The notes beneath the pieces were generated by a model. That model made no database searches. It was not told the origin of the DNA and saw only the letters and a program-made list of their open reading frames with translations. Made by a program: the position numbers and the translations under genes. From the NCBI RefSeq assembly GCF_034427455.1, contig NZ_JAXQNN010000009.1, forward strand, positions 1-56,757: DNA of 56,757 nt, given 5' to 3'. Shown here piece by piece: positions 19,767 through 29,976 of the stretch. Source of the stretch: Jeotgalibacillus haloalkalitolerans (GTDB taxonomy: Bacteria; Bacillota; Bacilli; Bacillales; Jeotgalibacillaceae). Numbering within the stretch: position 1 is the first letter of the stretch; each line of letters starts with the position of its first letter.

Positions 19767-20609
19767 ATGAAAATTAAACGAAGTGAACGCCTGATTGATA
19801 TGACACATTACTTATCGGAACATCCACGTGAACTGGTTTCGCTCACATTTTTTGCAGAGCGCTATTCCTCAGCTAAATCCTCGATCAGTGAAGATTTAGT
19901 GATTGTAAAGGAAACTTTTGAAAACAGAGGAATCGGCTCTTTGCAAACGGTACCGGGTGCAGCTGGCGGGGTGCGCTTTATCCCGGGCATTAAAAAAGAC
20001 CAGGCAGAAGAAGCACTGCATATTTTATCGGATCAGGTGAGTAAATCGGATCGGCTGCTGCCGGGCGGTTATTTATTTATGACTGATATTCTTGGTGACA
20101 TCCACCTGATGAACCATGTCGGTAAGTTATTTGCAGGCGCTTTTGCAAACGAGCAGATTGACCTTGTGATGACTGTTGCCACAAAAGGAATCGGCATTGC
20201 ACACGCAGCAGCACGCTATCTCGGGGTGCCGGTTGTCGTGGCAAGACGCGACAGTAAGGTGACAGAAGGCTCAACTGTCAGCATTAATTATGTATCTGGC
20301 TCATCTAAGAGAATCCAGACCATGGTTTTATCTAAAAGAAGTGTGAAGCAGGGCGCAAGAGTACTGATTGTCGATGACTTTATGAAAGCCGGCGGTACCG
20401 CTGCAGGCATGAAAAATCTGCTCGAAGAATTTTCTGCGACGGTTGCCGGAGTTGGTATTTTCATCGAATCAGAACAGGATTCTGAAGAGCGCCTGGTAGA
20501 AGATTATATTTCACTTTTAAAGCTGAGAAGTGTTGATGAAAAAGGTAAAACGATTCAGGTTGAAACGGGCAACTATTTCGACCGCGTATCATCTTTTTTA
20601 AAACAATAG
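19767..20609 (+). CDS. purR: Purine operon repressor PurR
   Basis: The 280-residue Bacillus-type PurR has an N-terminal winged helix (about 1-72: [16 protein letters not shown]) fused to a phosphoribosyltransferase-like domain whose PRPP loop reads [14 protein letters not shown] (near 207-220). It represses purine genes and is released by PRPP. ATG 19767 follows GGGAGG. A 13-nt gap leads to ridA, suggesting one transcript. Confidence 0.96.
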   Translation: MKIKRSERLIDMTHYLSEHPRELVSLTFFAERYSSAKSSISEDLVIVKETFENRGIGSLQTVPGAAGGVRFIPGIKKDQAEEALHILSDQVSKSDRLLPGGYLFMTDILGDIHLMNHVGKLFAGAFANEQIDLVMTVATKGIGIAHAAARYLGVPVVVARRDSKVTEGSTVSINYVSGSSKRIQTMVLSKRSVKQGARVLIVDDFMKAGGTAAGMKNLLEEFSATVAGVGIFIESEQDSEERLVEDYISLLKLRSVDEKGKTIQVETGNYFDRVSSFLKQ

Positions 20610-20622
20610 AGGAGGCATTCAC

Positions 20623-20997
20623 ATGAAGTTTGTACAGACAGATCAGGCACCGCAGGCGATCGGACCTTATTCTCAAGGGATGGTTGTCAATAATATGTTT
20701 TACAGCTCAGGACAGATTCCGCTGACACCTGAAGGCACGCTTGTAGAAGGCAGTATTGAAGATCAGACGCACCAGGTTTTTAACAACCTGAAGGCTGTTC
20801 TTGAAGAAGCAGGTGCATCACTTTCGACCGTGGTAAAAGTGATGGTATTCCTTGATGACTTAAGCGACTTTGATGCAGTAAACGGTATTTATGCTGAATA
20901 TTTCGGTGACCACCGTCCTGCACGCTCATGTGTGGAAGTGTCTAAGCTGCCAAAAGGCGCAGGGATTGAAATCGAAGTCATTGCACTAGTTAAATAA
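20623..20997 (+). CDS. ridA: 2-iminobutanoate/2-iminopropanoate deaminase (RidA, YabJ)
   Basis: RidA hydrolyses reactive enamine/imine intermediates made by PLP enzymes. The 124-residue product has [20 protein letters not shown] and the signature [24 protein letters not shown] with the substrate-binding Arg. ATG 20623 follows GAGGAGG. A terminator follows. Confidence 0.95.
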   Translation: MKFVQTDQAPQAIGPYSQGMVVNNMFYSSGQIPLTPEGTLVEGSIEDQTHQVFNNLKAVLEEAGASLSTVVKVMVFLDDLSDFDAVNGIYAEYFGDHRPARSCVEVSKLPKGAGIEIEVIALVK

Positions 20998-21007
20998 GGC
21001 GAAATGG

Positions 21008-21059
21008 AGCTTTTTTCTAAGGGTGATCTGCCTGAAAGAAAAAAGCTTTTTCTTTTTGG
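21008..21059 (+). terminator. Terminator after ridA
   Basis: AGCTTTTTTCT and AGAAAAAAGCT form an 11-bp stem around a 20-nt loop, followed by TTTTTCTTTTT. Confidence 0.8.
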
Positions 21060-21088
21060 AAAATAATACGACTATTTTCACTTTTTAG

Positions 21089-21116
21089 GTAGGGATATGG
21101 ACCTTTCGTATAGAAG
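21089..21116 (+). promoter_or_regulatory. Possible sigma-H promoter of spoVG
   Basis: GTAGGGATA (21089-21097), 12 nt, then ATAGAAG (21110-21116) resembles the sigma-H pattern RWAGGAAWT-N12-RNNGAAT with three mismatches. spoVG of B. subtilis is a sigma-H gene. Confidence 0.45.
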
Positions 21117-21160
21117 TAGAGGGGAGGCTTGTACTAGGGGGAGAAAGGTGGTGGAAATCA

Positions 21161-21454
21161 GTGGAAGTAACAGATGTGAGACTTAGGCGAGTGAGCTCGG
21201 ATGGCAGGATGCGCGCAATCGCTTCCATCACGCTAGATGGAGTGTTTGTTGTACATGATATCCGTGTCATTGACGGGAATAATGGATTATTTGTCGCAAT
21301 GCCAAGTAAGCGGACGCCAGATGGTGAATTCAGGGATATAGCCCATCCGATCAACTCTGAAATGAGAGATATTATTCAGAGTTCGGTGCTGGCTGAATAC
21401 CATCAGGACTACAGTAAACAATCTGAAATCACATATGAAGAAGCGGGTGCATAA
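21161..21454 (+). CDS. spoVG: Septation/RNA-binding regulator SpoVG
   Basis: The 97-residue product is close to SpoVG throughout: [46 protein letters not shown]. It is a conserved nucleic-acid-binding regulator affecting asymmetric septation and many other processes. GTG 21161 follows AAAGGTGG. It is monocistronic, with a strong terminator behind. Confidence 0.96.
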   Translation: MEVTDVRLRRVSSDGRMRAIASITLDGVFVVHDIRVIDGNNGLFVAMPSKRTPDGEFRDIAHPINSEMRDIIQSSVLAEYHQDYSKQSEITYEEAGA

Positions 21455-21498
21455 TTGCCCGGTACTTACCTGATAAGGCTGAAATAAAACAAGCCATC

Positions 21499-21546
21499 AA
21501 AAAGGCGTACGATTTGCTGTAACGGCAGAATCGTACGCTTTTTCAT
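21499..21546 (+). terminator. Terminator between spoVG and glmU
   Basis: AAAGGCGTACGATT and AATCGTACGCTTTTT form a 12-13 bp stem around TGCTGTAACGGCAG, followed by TTTTTC. The mirror A-run suggests some activity in both directions. Confidence 0.88.
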
Positions 21547-21668
21547 TTTGTGGGTCAATAGAAGCCGATACATTGATAACAGATTCTTCTGAAATTACCG
21601 CTTTCCTTGAAATGAATGCGTTTTTGTAATATATTCAAAGTGGAAAAATGTTGACTGGAGGACCGGTA

Positions 21669-23042
21669 ATGTCGAATCGATATGCGGTAATTTTAGCTGC
21701 GGGTCAGGGGACTCGTATGAAATCCAAATTATATAAAGTACTTCACCCTGTTTGTGGAAAGCCAATGGTTGAGCACGTGTTAGAACAGGTAAAGGAAGCA
21801 AATATGCAAGAAGTCATTACCGTTGTTGGTCATGGTGCTGAACTTGTTCAGTCCAAGCTTGAGGGTCGTTCGGAATTTGTTCTTCAGGCTGAGCAGCTGG
21901 GGACAGCCCACGCTGTTATGCAGGCGAAAGACCGTTTACAGGGAAAAGACGGTATCACTTTAGTTGTATGTGGTGACACGCCGCTGATTACAACTGAAAC
22001 CATGTCTTCGCTGATTCAGCATCATGAGGAACAACAGGCGAAAGCGACAATCCTGACAGCTCATGAGGACAATCCTGCTGGGTACGGACGTATCATCCGC
22101 GGGGAAGATGGTCTAGTCACAAAGATCGTTGAACACAAGGATGCAAATGAAGAAGAGCTTGCTGTTCAGGAAGTAAATACAGGTACGTATTGCTTTGATA
22201 ATAAAGCGCTCTTTGAAACACTAGAAAAAGTAAATAATGATAATGCGCAGGGCGAATATTATCTGCCGGATGTCATTGAGATTCTGAAAAATGAAGGACA
22301 GGCAATTGCTGCTTACCAGACACCTTCATCAGATGAAACGCTTGGTGTGAACGACCGCGTTGCTTTATCAAAAGCAGAGCAGCTGATGCGCACACGGATC
22401 AATGAACAGCAGATGCGCAACGGTGTTACACTGATTGATCCTGCTTCTACTTATATTAGTGCAGATGCAGTGATTGGCAGTGATACAGTTGTTTATCCGG
22501 GTACTGTGATTGAAGGAAACACTGTCATTGGCGGGGAATGCACAATTGGACCGAACAGTGAAATCAAAGACAGTAAGGTTGCAGATCGCACAGTGATCAA
22601 GCAGTCTGTCGTACATGACAGTGAGATCGGGTCAGATGTAAATATCGGACCGTTCGCACACATTCGTCCGCAATCTGCCATTGAAGACGAAGTAAAGATC
22701 GGTAACTTTGTCGAAATCAAAAAAACTCAGTTTGGTAAAGGCAGCAAAGCCTCTCACCTTAGCTATATCGGTGATGCTGAAGTCGGTTCAGGTGTGAACC
22801 TTGGCTGCGGATCAATTACTGTGAATTATGATGGACAGAAAAAGCATCTGACAAAGATTGAAGACGACGCATTTGTCGGCTGTAATTCAAATCTGATTGC
22901 ACCTGTGACAATAGGTAAAGGTGCTTATGTTGCTGCGGGATCAACCATCAATAAAGATGTTCCGGGTGAAGCTTTATCCATTGCCCGTGCCCGTCAGGAA
23001 AATAAAGAAGGCTACGCTAAAAGAATTAACACTAAAAAATAA
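21669..23042 (+). CDS. glmU: Bifunctional GlcNAc-1-P uridyltransferase / GlcN-1-P acetyltransferase
   Basis: GlmU makes UDP-GlcNAc for the cell wall. The 457-residue protein has an N-terminal uridyltransferase domain ([11 protein letters not shown] at 9-19) and a C-terminal left-handed beta-helix of hexapeptide repeats (about 250-440). ATG 21669 is preferred to ATG 21648, since GGAGG (21657-21661) then lies 7 nt upstream and the length matches the family. Directly followed by prs, 12 nt apart. Confidence 0.97.
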   Translation: MSNRYAVILAAGQGTRMKSKLYKVLHPVCGKPMVEHVLEQVKEANMQEVITVVGHGAELVQSKLEGRSEFVLQAEQLGTAHAVMQAKDRLQGKDGITLVVCGDTPLITTETMSSLIQHHEEQQAKATILTAHEDNPAGYGRIIRGEDGLVTKIVEHKDANEEELAVQEVNTGTYCFDNKALFETLEKVNNDNAQGEYYLPDVIEILKNEGQAIAAYQTPSSDETLGVNDRVALSKAEQLMRTRINEQQMRNGVTLIDPASTYISADAVIGSDTVVYPGTVIEGNTVIGGECTIGPNSEIKDSKVADRTVIKQSVVHDSEIGSDVNIGPFAHIRPQSAIEDEVKIGNFVEIKKTQFGKGSKASHLSYIGDAEVGSGVNLGCGSITVNYDGQKKHLTKIEDDAFVGCNSNLIAPVTIGKGAYVAAGSTINKDVPGEALSIARARQENKEGYAKRINTKK

Positions 23043-23054
23043 CTGGAGGCTGTC

Positions 23055-24014
23055 ATGTCTACTGAATACGCCAATTCTAAATTAAAAATCTTTTCACTGA
23101 ATTCAAACCATAAGTTAGCAGAGGATATTGCAGAGTCAATTGGAACCAAGCTTGGGAAATGTTCAGTTACACGCTTTAGCGACGGAGAAATTCAAATTAA
23201 TATCGAAGAAAGTATCCGTGGCTGTGATGTGTTTGTCGTTCAGTCTACTTCAAGTCCAGTCAACGAAAACCTAATGGAACTGTTAATTATGGTCGACGCA
23301 TTGAAGCGTGCTTCTGCGAAAACGATTAACATTGTAATGCCGTACTATGGTTACGCGCGTCAGGACCGTAAAGCACGTGCACGTGAGCCGATCACTGCAA
23401 AGCTGATTGCAAACCTGCTTGAAACTGCAGGCGCTACACGTGTCATCACACTTGACTTGCACGCACCGCAGATCCAGGGCTTCTTTGATATCCTGATTGA
23501 CCACCTGCGCGGCGTGCCGATCATCGCTGAATACTTTATGCAAAAGAACTTCAATCCTGATGAACTGGTGATCGTTTCACCTGATCACGGTGGCGTAACA
23601 CGTACGCGTAAACTGGCTGAATACCTTAAAGCGCCAATCGCAATCATTGATAAGCGCCGTCCAAAACCAAACGTATCAGAAGTCATGAACATCGTTGGTA
23701 ACGTTGAAGGCAAGACATGTATCCTGATTGACGACATCATTGATACAGCAGGTACCATCACGCTTGCTGCAAACGCACTGATGGACGTAGGTGCCAAAGA
23801 AGTTTACGCAAGCTGTACACACCCTGTACTTTCAGGGCCGGCAATGGAGCGCATTAATGCCTCTGCCATCAAAGAATTGGTTGTAACAAACTCAATTGCA
23901 CTGTCAGAAGAAAAACAGGGCGGTAAAATTGTAGAACTTTCAGTAGCAGGCCTGCTCGGCGAAGCCATCATCCGCGTATACGAGCAGCAGTCTGTAAGTA
24001 TGTTATTTGATTAA
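23055..24014 (+). CDS. prs: Ribose-phosphate pyrophosphokinase
   Basis: Prs makes PRPP from ribose-5-phosphate and ATP. The 319-residue product has the flexible-loop and PRPP signatures [13 protein letters not shown] and [18 protein letters not shown], and [20 protein letters not shown] 23055 follows CTGGAGG. The product supplies purR-regulated purine synthesis and hprT. The codon pattern suggests high expression. Confidence 0.97.
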   Translation: MSTEYANSKLKIFSLNSNHKLAEDIAESIGTKLGKCSVTRFSDGEIQINIEESIRGCDVFVVQSTSSPVNENLMELLIMVDALKRASAKTINIVMPYYGYARQDRKARAREPITAKLIANLLETAGATRVITLDLHAPQIQGFFDILIDHLRGVPIIAEYFMQKNFNPDELVIVSPDHGGVTRTRKLAEYLKAPIAIIDKRRPKPNVSEVMNIVGNVEGKTCILIDDIIDTAGTITLAANALMDVGAKEVYASCTHPVLSGPAMERINASAIKELVVTNSIALSEEKQGGKIVELSVAGLLGEAIIRVYEQQSVSMLFD

Positions 24015-24015
24015 A

Positions 24016-24142
24016 AGAAAAGCGTAAGGTGCTTGCTCAGCTCCGACGGGCATAAGACGCGGAGCGGAAAACGGGTGACCTTTCCCGTTTACCGATGCGT
24101 GGCTTATGACCCGAGGAGCTAGCACCTGGAGCTGGACAAGAT
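24016..24142 (-). repeat. 120-bp hairpin repeat (full copy, minus orientation)
   Basis: The outer arms GCTTGCTCAGCTCC and GGAGCTAGCACC, the middle pair CATAAGACGC / GCTTATG and the inner pair GGAAAACGGG / CCCGTTTACC make this a long imperfect palindrome. It ends in GGAGCTGGACA. Two copies in the opposite orientation are at 37454 and 37575, and shortened copies at 18069 and 37388. Confidence 0.8.
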
Positions 24143-24285
24143 AGAAAAGCGTAAGTGAGCGTTTAGGGGCGTATGCGGTGGACTGAAGCGGATTGAGATA
24201 AAGGAAACACAGTGAACGCAGTGAGCTGATGTTGACTTATCGGACAGAGCTGAAGGAAACGTGCTAGCCCCTGCCCGCCAAAAGA
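24142..24285 (+). repeat. Second dispersed repeat (GTTTAGGGGCGTATGCGG)
   Basis: This starts with AGAAAAGCGTAAGTGAGCG and GTTTAGGGGCGTATGCGGTG and ends near GCTAGCCCCTGCCC, whose CTAGCCCC arm complements the GGGGCGT arm. A fragment of its start occurs at 18741. It fills the space between prs and the terminator at 24348 and contains no credible ORF. Confidence 0.6.
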
Positions 24286-24347
24286 TGAACATCCATCTGT
24301 TCATCCGCAACTCCATACCGTAATCTGGACATCCCAAATTACACAAA

Positions 24348-24387
24348 AACAACAGGCGTCCAGAAGAGAGAGCCTGTTGTTTTTTTA
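24348..24387 (+). terminator. Terminator between prs and ctc
   Basis: AACAACAGGC and GCCTGTTGTT form a 10-bp stem around a 14-nt loop, followed by six to seven T. The A-rich 5' flank may also allow function on the minus strand. Confidence 0.88.
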
Positions 24388-24452
24388 TGCATAAAAGTGC
24401 CACAAAGTCTGATTTAACACAGATTTCCAACAAAATTTCTAACCTTTTGGGG

Positions 24453-24477
24453 GTTTAACAGGATGTTCTCAGGGTAA
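24453..24477 (+). promoter_or_regulatory. Sigma-B promoter of ctc
   Basis: GTTTAA (24453-24458), a 13-nt spacer and GGGTAA (24472-24477) match the general-stress consensus GTTTAA-N12-15-GGGWAW with at most one mismatch. ctc is a classical sigma-B gene in B. subtilis. Confidence 0.88.
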
Positions 24478-24611
24478 TGTAGTATATGGACATTTAAAAT
24501 GAAAGCTTTGTTAAGGGTTTGTAGAATACGATCTGCCTAAAGTGAAAATCAACATTTTTTTAACAAAGCCAAAATCAAAAAATTGAAATTAACTTTGGAA
24601 GGTGATTAGAC

Positions 24612-25286
24612 ATGAGTTCAGTACTAAAAGCAACTAAAAGAGAGAGTTTTAAGAATTCTGATTTAACAGAGCTTCGCAATGCAGGAAAACTGCCTGCAGT
24701 TGTATATGGTTATAAAGTAGAAAATACAGCGATCTCAGTAGATGAGATTGATCTTGTTAAAACAATCCGTGAAGTAGGACGTAACGGAATTATCGAACTT
24801 GATATCGAAGGGAACAAGCAAAAGGTTGTCCTGAGTGACTACCAGAGCGATTTCCTGAAGGATGAAATCATTCACGCTGACTTCCTTGCAGTCAATATGT
24901 CTGAGGAGTTAACAGTAGATGTAGCAGTACACCTTGTAGGTGAAGCGGCTGGCACGAAAGAAGGCGGCGTTGTACAGACTGTACTTCACGAGCTTTCAAT
25001 CTCAGCGAAGCCAAATGACATTCCGGAAGCATTCGAAGTGGATGTAACTGAACTTGAAATCGGCGGATCATTCAGCGTTGAAGAGCTTCGCAGCAAATAT
25101 GACGTAACGATTAACCACGAGGACGATGAAACAATTGTATCTGTCCTTGCGCCTCGTACAGAAGAAGAAATTGAAGAGCTTGAAGAAGAAGCTGGTGCAG
25201 GTGAAGCTGGTGCTGAAGACGCTGAAGGCGGAGAAAGCACTGAAGATGCAGATGGCGAATCTGAAACAGCTGAAGAGAAAGCATAA
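24612..25286 (+). CDS. ctc: General stress protein Ctc / ribosomal protein bL25 (long form)
   Basis: Ctc is the long bL25 form that binds 5S rRNA. The 224-residue protein has an N-terminal L25 domain (about 1-92, RNAGKLPAVVYG) and a TL5-like domain (about 95-185). The last 40 residues are almost entirely Glu, Ala, Gly and Asp, longer than the tail I recall in B. subtilis (204 residues in total), as is common in salt-tolerant bacilli. ATG 24612 follows GGAAGGTGATT. The sigma-B promoter lies 135 nt upstream. Confidence 0.95.
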   Translation: MSSVLKATKRESFKNSDLTELRNAGKLPAVVYGYKVENTAISVDEIDLVKTIREVGRNGIIELDIEGNKQKVVLSDYQSDFLKDEIIHADFLAVNMSEELTVDVAVHLVGEAAGTKEGGVVQTVLHELSISAKPNDIPEAFEVDVTELEIGGSFSVEELRSKYDVTINHEDDETIVSVLAPRTEEEIEELEEEAGAGEAGAEDAEGGESTEDADGESETAEEKA

Positions 25287-25319
25287 AATCTTTTAATGAT
25301 CAATTGAACCATTTCAATC

Positions 25320-25357
25320 AGCGCAACCTTTCTTGTGGAGGTTGCGCTTCTTATCGT
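25320..25357 (+). terminator. Terminator after ctc
   Basis: AGCGCAACCT-TTCTTGTGG-AGGTTGCGCT followed by a weak T-rich stretch (TCTTAT). Confidence 0.7.
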
Positions 25358-25416
25358 TTAGAATAAGTAAGAGTATTTACGAAAAAAATGTTTGAACGTA
25401 TACAGAGGTGTAAATA

Positions 25417-25980
25417 ATGAAATTAATGATCGGTCTCGGGAATCCCGGTAAGCCGTACGATAAGACAAAACATAATATCGGTTTTGAAGTCATTGACGAA
25501 CTCGCTGACCGCTGGAATGCGCCGCTCATGCAAAGTAAATTCAATGGTGTGTTCAGCAAAACAATTGTAAACGGTGAAAAAGTGATTTTACTGAAGCCGC
25601 TTACGTATATGAATTTGTCAGGCGAAAGCATCAGACCGCTGATGGACTATTTTCAAATTGAGCCTGAGGAAATTGTCGTTATTTATGATGACCTTGATCT
25701 TCCAATGGGCAAAATGCGCCTGCGTCAAAAAGGAAGTGCGGGCGGACATAATGGGATTAAAAGTACCATTGCCCACCTCGGCACGCAGGAATTTAACAGA
25801 ATCCGGATCGGGATCGACCGCCCGCCACGCGGTATGAAGGTGCCTGATTACGTATTGAGCCGTTTTTCAAAAGAAGAATGGGCTGAAATGGAACCGGTGA
25901 TTGCGAAAAGTGCAGATGCCTGCGAGCGGTTTTTAGAAAAACCGTTTTTAGAAGTCATGAACGAATTTAACGGTGGTTAA
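25417..25980 (+). CDS. pth: Peptidyl-tRNA hydrolase
   Basis: Pth recycles peptidyl-tRNA. The 187-residue product has [22 protein letters not shown] with the catalytic His, [11 protein letters not shown] with the catalytic Asp, and [14 protein letters not shown] 25417 follows AGAGGTG. In B. subtilis it is known as spoVC. It is followed by fin and mfd. Confidence 0.97.
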   Translation: MKLMIGLGNPGKPYDKTKHNIGFEVIDELADRWNAPLMQSKFNGVFSKTIVNGEKVILLKPLTYMNLSGESIRPLMDYFQIEPEEIVVIYDDLDLPMGKMRLRQKGSAGGHNGIKSTIAHLGTQEFNRIRIGIDRPPRGMKVPDYVLSRFSKEEWAEMEPVIAKSADACERFLEKPFLEVMNEFNGG

Positions 25981-26047
25981 ATGAATATCCTCACACGTTT
26001 CTGCTTATACTAGACTATCAGCAAAGACGTGAGGGGAGATGACAGGA

Positions 26048-26275
26048 TTGGCTGTTCATTATCATTGCCGCCACTGCAGAAGTGAGATCGGCACAATTGA
26101 TTCGCCGCTGATGGATGCAGAAAGACTCGGGTTGCATACTCTTTCAGCAGAGGAGCGTCGAAACATGATATCCTATACAGAAGGACATGTTCATATCCAG
26201 ACGATCTGTGAGGATTGCCAGGAGTCCCTAGAACGGAATCCGGATTTTCATGAACTGGATCAATTTATACAGTAA
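26048..26275 (+). CDS. fin: Anti-sigma-F factor Fin
   Basis: Fin (YabK) is a small zinc protein that inhibits sigma-F and helps the switch to sigma-G in the forespore. The 75-residue product has two Cys pairs (YHCRHC near 5 and ICEDCQESL near 57) and the block LSAEERRNMISYTEGHVHIQTICEDC. TTG 26048 is preferred to ATG 26039, because AGGGGAG (26032-26038) touches the ATG but is 9 nt from TTG, and MAVHYHCRHC aligns with the B. subtilis start. A terminator separates it from mfd. Confidence 0.9.
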   Translation: MAVHYHCRHCRSEIGTIDSPLMDAERLGLHTLSAEERRNMISYTEGHVHIQTICEDCQESLERNPDFHELDQFIQ

Positions 26276-26277
26276 AA

Positions 26278-26306
26278 GCTTTGGATGCTGATCCAAGGCA
26301 TTTTTC
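26278..26306 (+). terminator. Terminator after fin
   Basis: GCTTTGGAT-GCTG-ATCCAAGGC followed by ATTTTTC. It lies only about 25 nt before the mfd start. Confidence 0.75.
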
Positions 26307-26331
26307 TGTTTATATCCGGGAGGAGAACAAC

Positions 26332-29300
26332 TTGAAAACGTTAGTAGACGGTTTAATAAAGGACCAGCAAATCAGGTCCGTGATAGAAGATTTGGATCAG
26401 GAGCGCGGGGAGCAGCTGCTTTCCGGGCTCTCGGGATCTGCAAGAAGTACATTTATGGCAGCGGTATATGAAAAGTACAAGCGTCCGATGATGATCGTGA
26501 CGCCTAATTTGCTGAGCGCTCAGAAATTATATGACGACCTTTCCCAGTCAATCAGTGAAGATGCGCTTTATATGTACCCGGCAAATGAACTGATCGCTGC
26601 AGAAATGAGTATTGCAAGTCCTGAGCTTTTAGCGCAGCGTCTTGAAGCAATGAATCATCTGGCTGTAAATGGTCAGGGTGTCTATATTGTGCCGATGGCC
26701 GGACTCAGAAAGATCGTTCCACCTAAAGATCAGTGGGTCGACCATCAGTTCACCCTGACGATTGGAAAAGATATTGATGTGGATCAGACGCTTTCAGCTT
26801 TAATCAAAATGGGTTATCACCGCGCGGATATGGTCAGCAGTCCGGGCGAATTCAGTATGCGCGGCGGGATTCTTGATATTTATCCGCTGACTTCAGACCC
26901 TGTCAGAGTTGAGCTGTTTGATACTGAAGTAGACTCCATTCGTACATTCTCTGCAGAAGATCAGCGTTCGATTGAAACACTTCAGGAAGTGGCCGTTGGG
27001 CCTGCCAGTGAGCTGATCATGGAAGGACCGATGCTTGGGAAAATCGCTGATGAACTGAGAGAGCGGCTGAAGACAAGCCTTAAAAAAGTGAAGCGTAAAG
27101 CGGTAAAAGAAACAATGGCAGAGCAGACAGAATATGATATTCATCTGCTTGAAAATGGCCGTAAGCCGGACCAGCTATTTAAATATCAGTCTCTTGCCTA
27201 TTCAAAGCCTGCAAGTCTGATTGATTACCTGCCTGAAGACGGGCTTGTGATGTTCGATGAAATCAGCCGTATTTTTGAAATGGATGAGACGCTTGAAAAT
27301 GAAGAGGGAGACTGGCTCGTATCCCTTCTTGAAGAAGGCAAAATGCTGCATGATATTCAGGTTTCACACAACCTGTCAGCGCTGATGACTGAAAAGCGTC
27401 AGAAGGTGTATTTCTCCCTTTTTACAAGAAAAATTGCACATATGAACCCAAAGAAGGTTCATTCTTTCTCCTGTAAGCCAATGCAGAGCTTCCACGGTCA
27501 GATGCATCTGTTAAAAGCAGAGATTGATAGATGGAAGAAAGGTAAATTCACAGTCGTGATGCTTGCACCGGATGGACAGCGCCTTGATAAGTTTGAGCGG
27601 GTGCTGGCTGATTATGAGATTGACGCGGTCATTGTAAAAGAGGGAGAGCCGCTCATTCCAAATACCGTGCAGATTGTCAGCGGCTCTTTGCAGTCAGGCT
27701 TTGAGCTTCCAATGAATAAGCTGGCTGTGATGACGGAAGAGGAATTATTCCGTCAGAAAACAAGAAAGAAAAAGCGCCGTCAAAAGCTTTCAAATGCTGA
27801 GCGGATTAAGAGTTATTCTGAACTGAAGGTCGGGGATTTTGTCGTTCACGTCAACCATGGTATCGGTAAATACCTCGGCATTGAAACACTTGAAATCAAT
27901 GGTCTACACAAGGATTACTTAAATATTCACTATAAAGGGAACGACCAGCTTTATGTACCTGTTGACCAGATTGACCTGGTCCAGAAGTATGTTGGATCTG
28001 AAGGCAAGGAGCCAAAGCTGTACAAGCTTGGCGGGTCTGAATGGAAGCGTGTTAAATCCAAGGTACAATCGACAGTTGCTGATATTGCAGATGATTTAAT
28101 CAAGCTTTATTCAGAACGTGAAACGGCAAAAGGCTACGGCTTTAGTGAAGACACTGCTGAACAAAGAGATTTTGAGGCAGCGTTCCCTTATTCAGAAACA
28201 GAGGATCAGCTGCGTTCAATTGAAGAAATCAAAAAGGATATGCAGCGTGACCGCCCAATGGACCGCCTGCTGTGCGGTGATGTGGGTTACGGTAAGACCG
28301 AGGTCGCGATTCGTGCTGCATTTAAAGCGGTGATGGATGGTAAGCAGGTGGCGATCCTCGTCCCGACAACAATCCTTGCCCAGCAGCACTATGAAACAAT
28401 GATTGAGCGGATGCAGGAATTCCCTGTGAACGTCGGTCTGCTGAGCCGTTTCAGAACGAAAAAGCAGCAGGAAGAGACGATGAAAGGGCTCGCATCAGGG
28501 TCTGTTGATATTGTCGTCGGCACACACCGTCTGCTGTCAAAACAGATTAAATACCGTGATCTCGGCCTTTTAATCATTGATGAAGAGCAGCGCTTTGGGG
28601 TAACCCATAAAGAAAAAATCAAGCAGCTGAAAACAAATATTGATGTACTCACACTGACAGCGACGCCAATTCCGCGTACGCTGCATATGTCGATGCTTGG
28701 CGTGAGGGACCTTTCAGTCATTGAAACACCGCCTGAGAACCGTTTCCCTGTCCAGACTTATGTGATGGAATATAACGGTGCGCTGATCCGCGAAGCGATT
28801 GAACGTGAAATGGCACGAAGCGGACAGGTCTACTTCCTTTATAACAGGGTCGAGGATATTACGAAAAAAGCGGATGAAATTGCATCACTTGTCCCGGATG
28901 CGCGCGTTGCCGTTGCACATGGACAGATGACTGAAACAGAGCTTGAATCTGTCATTTTTCAGTTCCTTGAAGGTGAATATGATGTGCTTGTCACAACCAC
29001 GATCATTGAAACAGGTGTCGATATTCCAAATGTAAATACACTGATCGTATTTGATGCTGACCGGATGGGCTTATCGCAGCTTTATCAGCTGAGAGGACGT
29101 GTGGGCCGTTCGAACCGCGTTGCTTACGCATATTTTACTTACCGCAAAGACAAGGTGCTCACAGAGGTAGCTGAACAGCGCCTGCAGTCCATTAAAGAAT
29201 TCACAGAGCTGGGCTCGGGCTTTAAAATCGCTATGCGTGATTTAAGTATCCGGGGTGCCGGTAATCTGTTAGGTGCCCAGCAGCACGGATTCATTGACTC

Positions 29301-29877
29301 AGTCGGATTTGATCTGTATTCACAGATGCTGAAAGATGCGATTGAAGAACGGAAGGATCTGCTGCCTGGAGATCATTCAGATGACAACCGCGAAAAGCAG
29401 CAGGCTGTTGAGATTGACCTGGATATCAAGCAGGATGCGTATATTCCTGAGAGCTATATTCCGGATGGCCATCAGAAGATTGAGATGTACAAGAAATTCC
29501 GTGGTCTGAAAACAATCGATGAGGTCATTGAACTGAAGGATGAAATGATCGACCGTTTTGGTGATTATCCGGATGAGGTCCATAACCTGTTCCAGATCGC
29601 AGAAATTAAGGCATACGGCTACGAAGTCGGGCTTGAGACAATTAACCAGACCAAAGATGAAGTGAAAATTGAGCTAAGTGAAGACGGAACACAAAAAGTA
29701 GATGGCGCCAAAGCGTTTGATATTACCAATGAATATAAGCGTAATGTAGGGCTCGGCGTTGAAAATAACAGACTGAAAATCACCTTTAAAATAAAAGGCC
29801 AGAAGCCTGAAGCATGGTTTTCAATGATCCACCACGTGCTCTCACGTCTGCCTGAAACATTGAAAAAATCTGCTTAA
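26332..29877 (+). CDS. mfd: Transcription-repair coupling factor Mfd
   Basis: Mfd removes stalled RNA polymerase from lesions and recruits UvrA. The 1181-residue protein shows, in order, the UvrB-homology region (1-~350), the RNA-polymerase-interacting domain (near 490-560: DFVVHVNHGIGKYLG), the RecG-like translocase with Walker A GDVGYGKTEVA (about 642) and DEEQRFGV, the TTTIIETGVDIPNVNT motif, and a C-terminal TRCF domain. TTG 26332 follows GGGAGGAGAA and gives the family length; the open frame from 26281 runs through the fin terminator and is not used. Confidence 0.97.
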   Translation: MKTLVDGLIKDQQIRSVIEDLDQERGEQLLSGLSGSARSTFMAAVYEKYKRPMMIVTPNLLSAQKLYDDLSQSISEDALYMYPANELIAAEMSIASPELLAQRLEAMNHLAVNGQGVYIVPMAGLRKIVPPKDQWVDHQFTLTIGKDIDVDQTLSALIKMGYHRADMVSSPGEFSMRGGILDIYPLTSDPVRVELFDTEVDSIRTFSAEDQRSIETLQEVAVGPASELIMEGPMLGKIADELRERLKTSLKKVKRKAVKETMAEQTEYDIHLLENGRKPDQLFKYQSLAYSKPASLIDYLPEDGLVMFDEISRIFEMDETLENEEGDWLVSLLEEGKMLHDIQVSHNLSALMTEKRQKVYFSLFTRKIAHMNPKKVHSFSCKPMQSFHGQMHLLKAEIDRWKKGKFTVVMLAPDGQRLDKFERVLADYEIDAVIVKEGEPLIPNTVQIVSGSLQSGFELPMNKLAVMTEEELFRQKTRKKKRRQKLSNAERIKSYSELKVGDFVVHVNHGIGKYLGIETLEINGLHKDYLNIHYKGNDQLYVPVDQIDLVQKYVGSEGKEPKLYKLGGSEWKRVKSKVQSTVADIADDLIKLYSERETAKGYGFSEDTAEQRDFEAAFPYSETEDQLRSIEEIKKDMQRDRPMDRLLCGDVGYGKTEVAIRAAFKAVMDGKQVAILVPTTILAQQHYETMIERMQEFPVNVGLLSRFRTKKQQEETMKGLASGSVDIVVGTHRLLSKQIKYRDLGLLIIDEEQRFGVTHKEKIKQLKTNIDVLTLTATPIPRTLHMSMLGVRDLSVIETPPENRFPVQTYVMEYNGALIREAIEREMARSGQVYFLYNRVEDITKKADEIASLVPDARVAVAHGQMTETELESVIFQFLEGEYDVLVTTTIIETGVDIPNVNTLIVFDADRMGLSQLYQLRGRVGRSNRVAYAYFTYRKDKVLTEVAEQRLQSIKEFTELGSGFKIAMRDLSIRGAGNLLGAQQHGFIDSVGFDLYSQMLKDAIEERKDLLPGDHSDDNREKQQAVEIDLDIKQDAYIPESYIPDGHQKIEMYKKFRGLKTIDEVIELKDEMIDRFGDYPDEVHNLFQIAEIKAYGYEVGLETINQTKDEVKIELSEDGTQKVDGAKAFDITNEYKRNVGLGVENNRLKITFKIKGQKPEAWFSMIHHVLSRLPETLKKSA

Positions 29878-29910
29878 CATGACTTTCTTTTACAAAAACT
29901 TTTAATAAAT

Positions 29911-29940
29911 CGTATAAATCTCAGGATTTACCCGATACTA
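29911..29940 (+). promoter_or_regulatory. Sigma-G promoter of spoVT
   Basis: CGTATA (29911-29916), a 17-nt spacer and GATACTA (29934-29940) resemble the forespore consensus TGNATA-N17-18-CATACTA. spoVT is a sigma-G gene in B. subtilis. Confidence 0.8.
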
Positions 29941-29976
29941 TCGTTAAAAGCAGCTGTAAAAGAAGGAGAGAGTCTG

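Noticed and set aside
26281-26331. N-terminal extension of mfd
   Set aside because: The extra 17 codons lie over the fin terminator and lack a ribosome binding site; TTG 26332 with GGGAGGAG is better.
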